A model generated the notes under the pieces. It saw only the letters and a program-made list of their open reading frames with translations. It did not search any database and had not been told where the DNA came from. From assembly GCA_947494085.1 (NCBI GenBank), contig CANLTP010000049.1, positions 1 through 6,831 of the forward strand: a stretch of DNA of 6,831 bases, in the 5' to 3' direction. The stretch comes from Actinomycetota bacterium. Lineage in GTDB: Bacteria; Actinomycetota; Actinomycetes; Nanopelagicales; Nanopelagicaceae. A program made the position numbers and the translations under genes. Shown one piece after another: positions 5,559 to 6,831 of the stretch (position 1 is the stretch's first letter; each line of letters starts with the position of its first letter).

Positions 5559-5617
5559 AGTCCTAAACCTTAAATCCGCGTGTCCTAGCGCGAAAGAAAT
5601 GCCAAAAACCCCCTTAA

Positions 5618-6541
5618 TTACTTTTTCTTGTAGCCGGTGGGACACTTAGGACTAACGGCTGTCACCTTTTTGTTTAACTTTCCCCTAACGCAAGTAATCG
5701 TTGATTTCTTACCTGCCACAGGTGCCTGAGCCTCGACATACTTGAAGGCCTCACTTACTAAATTGGCGTTATAAAACGCCAGCCCCTGCGTCGCAACACA
5801 GACTACATCGCAGATCTTTGTGCACCCAGCGCCATTGCTGGAACTTTGGGCACCGATATAAAACCAATCATTTCCAACTTTCTTTAGCAATGGTGATCCT
5901 GAGTCGCCACCACAAATTGTCTTTTCAACTGAAATCTTTGTCATCGAAAAAGAGTTTGGGGTCAAATTTGCAAATTGCCTTGGAACTTGGCTGTGTAACT
6001 GAGTTTCAAATTCGTTAGCAATCGGACTCGTTTTGCCGCAAGGAGGTGCCTCCACTAACGCGGTGCATCCATATCCCACATGCAGAACTGAACTCTCTTC
6101 TTTTATCCATGCCGAAACTTGTGACTCCGTTGCAATTGCGATTGGCGCCTTTAACGCAAGTTCTTTGCTCAAAACTAATATTCCAAAATCATTTTCATAT
6201 GGAAATTTGGCAGCCGTAAATCCCGAAGGTATAAAAACTTTTTCCCCTTGAACCCTTGTTAGCCGGGTCTCTGAAAGATTAGTCCCAGGAGTTTGAACCC
6301 AAAAGTTTTTACCAGTCATAGTAAGGCAATGTGCCGCGGTCAAGACAATTCGTGGGGCCACCAATGCACCGCTGCATCCTGCTAATTCAGCAGTTTCCCT
6401 ACTTAATAGCCCAACAACAAATGGATTATCTATCGATTGCTTGCCACCATAAATTGCCTGCGCAGGACTTAACGTTGCCAGGGGTGCGAGGACTCCTGTG
6501 AAAAGAGCAATGATCAAAACTATCCATAGCTTTTTACTCAT
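5618..6541 (-). CDS. Secreted trypsin-fold serine protease (S1 family)
   Basis: This 307-residue secreted protease has the full S1 triad: His71 in TAAHC, Asp118 in ENDFGIL and Ser214 in GGDSGSP. The signal peptide is residues 1-29, ending PAQA. The mature protein would begin IYGG, the equivalent of the IVGG N-terminus of trypsin. Signal peptidase alone could therefore free Ile30 to pair with Asp213 and activate the enzyme without a propeptide. Likely disulfides are Cys56-Cys72 and Cys210-Cys240. The S1-pocket position equivalent to trypsin Asp189 is Thr208, so cleavage after Lys or Arg is not expected. The C-terminal tail (about 278-307) has Cys284 and Cys300 and ends PTGYKKK; it resembles tails I associate with acI actinobacterial secreted proteins. 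The target protein is unknown. The ATG at 6539-6541 has GAGAGG 12 nt upstream. Confidence 0.92.
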   Translation of the reverse strand: MSKKLWIVLIIALFTGVLAPLATLSPAQAIYGGKQSIDNPFVVGLLSRETAELAGCSGALVAPRIVLTAAHCLTMTGKNFWVQTPGTNLSETRLTRVQGEKVFIPSGFTAAKFPYENDFGILVLSKELALKAPIAIATESQVSAWIKEESSVLHVGYGCTALVEAPPCGKTSPIANEFETQLHSQVPRQFANLTPNSFSMTKISVEKTICGGDSGSPLLKKVGNDWFYIGAQSSSNGAGCTKICDVVCVATQGLAFYNANLVSEAFKYVEAQAPVAGKKSTITCVRGKLNKKVTAVSPKCPTGYKKK

Positions 6542-6547
6542 AATTCA

Positions 6548-6553
6548 ATTATG
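6548..6553 (-). promoter_or_regulatory. Possible -10 box of the protease gene
   Basis: CATAAT on the minus strand stands 6 nt before the protease ATG, a spacing that would give a leaderless or nearly leaderless transcript. A competing explanation is translation from the distant GAGAGG at 6554-6559. No convincing -35 is seen. Confidence 0.3.
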
Positions 6554-6690
6554 CCTCTCAAACTCAGACAGGCTAGTGAACATTTCATTAATTTCGTTCA
6601 AAGATTGAGAATATTCTGAGAAGTTGTCGCCCACAGCAACGAATCCGAACTAACTTGGGCCAACAAAATAATCAAACAGAAATAAATCCC

Positions 6691-6831
6691 TTAAAGCGTA
6701 GCCAGCTTCTCCACAACCGCATTCGCTGAAGGATTTGTCATCGCAGTTCCATCAGAGAAAACCAGCGTTGGCACAACCTGATTTCCACCATTTATTTTCT
6801 CAACAATCTCGGCAGTCCCAGGAACCTCTTC
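6691..6831 (-). CDS. Mycoredoxin/glutaredoxin-like protein, C-terminal part
   Basis: Only the last 46 residues are inside the window; the gene continues past the right edge, so the CxxC active site and the start are not visible. The visible part has the GTAEIVEKINGGNQVVPTL segment, where Val-Pro is the cis-proline of the thioredoxin fold, and then FSDGTAMTNPSANAVVEKLA. This NGGN..VPT..F.DG....NPS pattern is typical of actinobacterial mycoredoxins, which reduce mycothiol-protein mixed disulfides in the cytoplasm. It ends with TAA at 6691-6693. About 150 bp separate it from the protease gene, and no strong terminator is evident there. Confidence 0.8.
   Translation of the reverse strand, partial: EEVPGTAEIVEKINGGNQVVPTLVFSDGTAMTNPSANAVVEKLATL

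Noticed and set aside
5577..5592. CGCG...CGCG hairpin downstream of the protease gene
   Set aside because: Only a 4-bp stem with no T run; too weak to call a terminator.
6608..6617. Perfect 10-bp palindrome AGAATATTCT as an operator
   Set aside because: A single short AT-rich palindrome can occur by chance, there is no second copy, and it lies about 67 bp upstream of the protease start with no known regulator.

Overview
This window looks like chromosomal DNA from a streamlined, low-GC planktonic actinobacterium, probably a freshwater acI-type (Nanopelagicales-like) organism. The evidence is short intergenic gaps, moderate to low GC, an LpqC-type secreted esterase and a mycoredoxin (both typical of Actinobacteria), TANNNT -10 boxes placed close to start codons, and a Cys-Gly-Tyr-Lys-rich tail on a secreted protease that I associate with acI secreted proteins. 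The taxonomic call is inference from family knowledge. There are no transposases, integrases, CRISPR arrays or phage genes, so this is ordinary core or near-core chromosome with some unusual small genes.

Layout. Positions 1-128 hold a tRNA gene on the minus strand with its own terminator. Its anticodon loop is irregular and its ends are complementary over 11 bp. Positions 129-389 contain no long gene. They hold a degenerate second copy of the tRNA, a possible plus-strand promoter, and a strong hairpin terminator. Positions 390-1580 (minus) encode a secreted alpha/beta-hydrolase of the polyhydroxybutyrate-depolymerase/LpqC esterase family. It diverges from a plus-strand pair: a 47-residue zinc-ribbon protein (DUF2256 type, 1671-1814), overlapping by 4 bases the gene for a Fe-S cluster-containing photolyase/cryptochrome (1811-3283). 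Next on the plus strand is a secreted copper type II monooxygenase with the full peptidylglycine-hydroxylase/dopamine-hydroxylase ligand set (3302-4459).

The right half is all minus strand. A compact, probably co-transcribed group reads from right to left: a three-helix membrane protein (5136-5510), a 39-residue single-helix protein starting with TTG (5012-5131), a 49-residue CDGSH-like iron-sulfur protein (4828-4977), and a DCC-family thiol-disulfide protein (4456-4806). The last gene meets the copper monooxygenase tail to tail, both stops being read from one CTAG. Further right are a secreted trypsin-fold serine protease (5618-6541) and the C-terminal part of a mycoredoxin/glutaredoxin-like gene cut by the window edge (6691-6831).

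Two themes recur. One is redox and light-damage chemistry: 4Fe-4S photolyase, CDGSH protein, DCC protein, mycoredoxin and copper monooxygenase. The other is secreted proteins: esterase, copper enzyme and protease. The points most worth a second look are the odd tRNA with its degenerate neighbour and possible antisense transcript, the four-gene operon with two tiny genes, and the protease whose signal-peptide cleavage would directly expose the activating N-terminal Ile.
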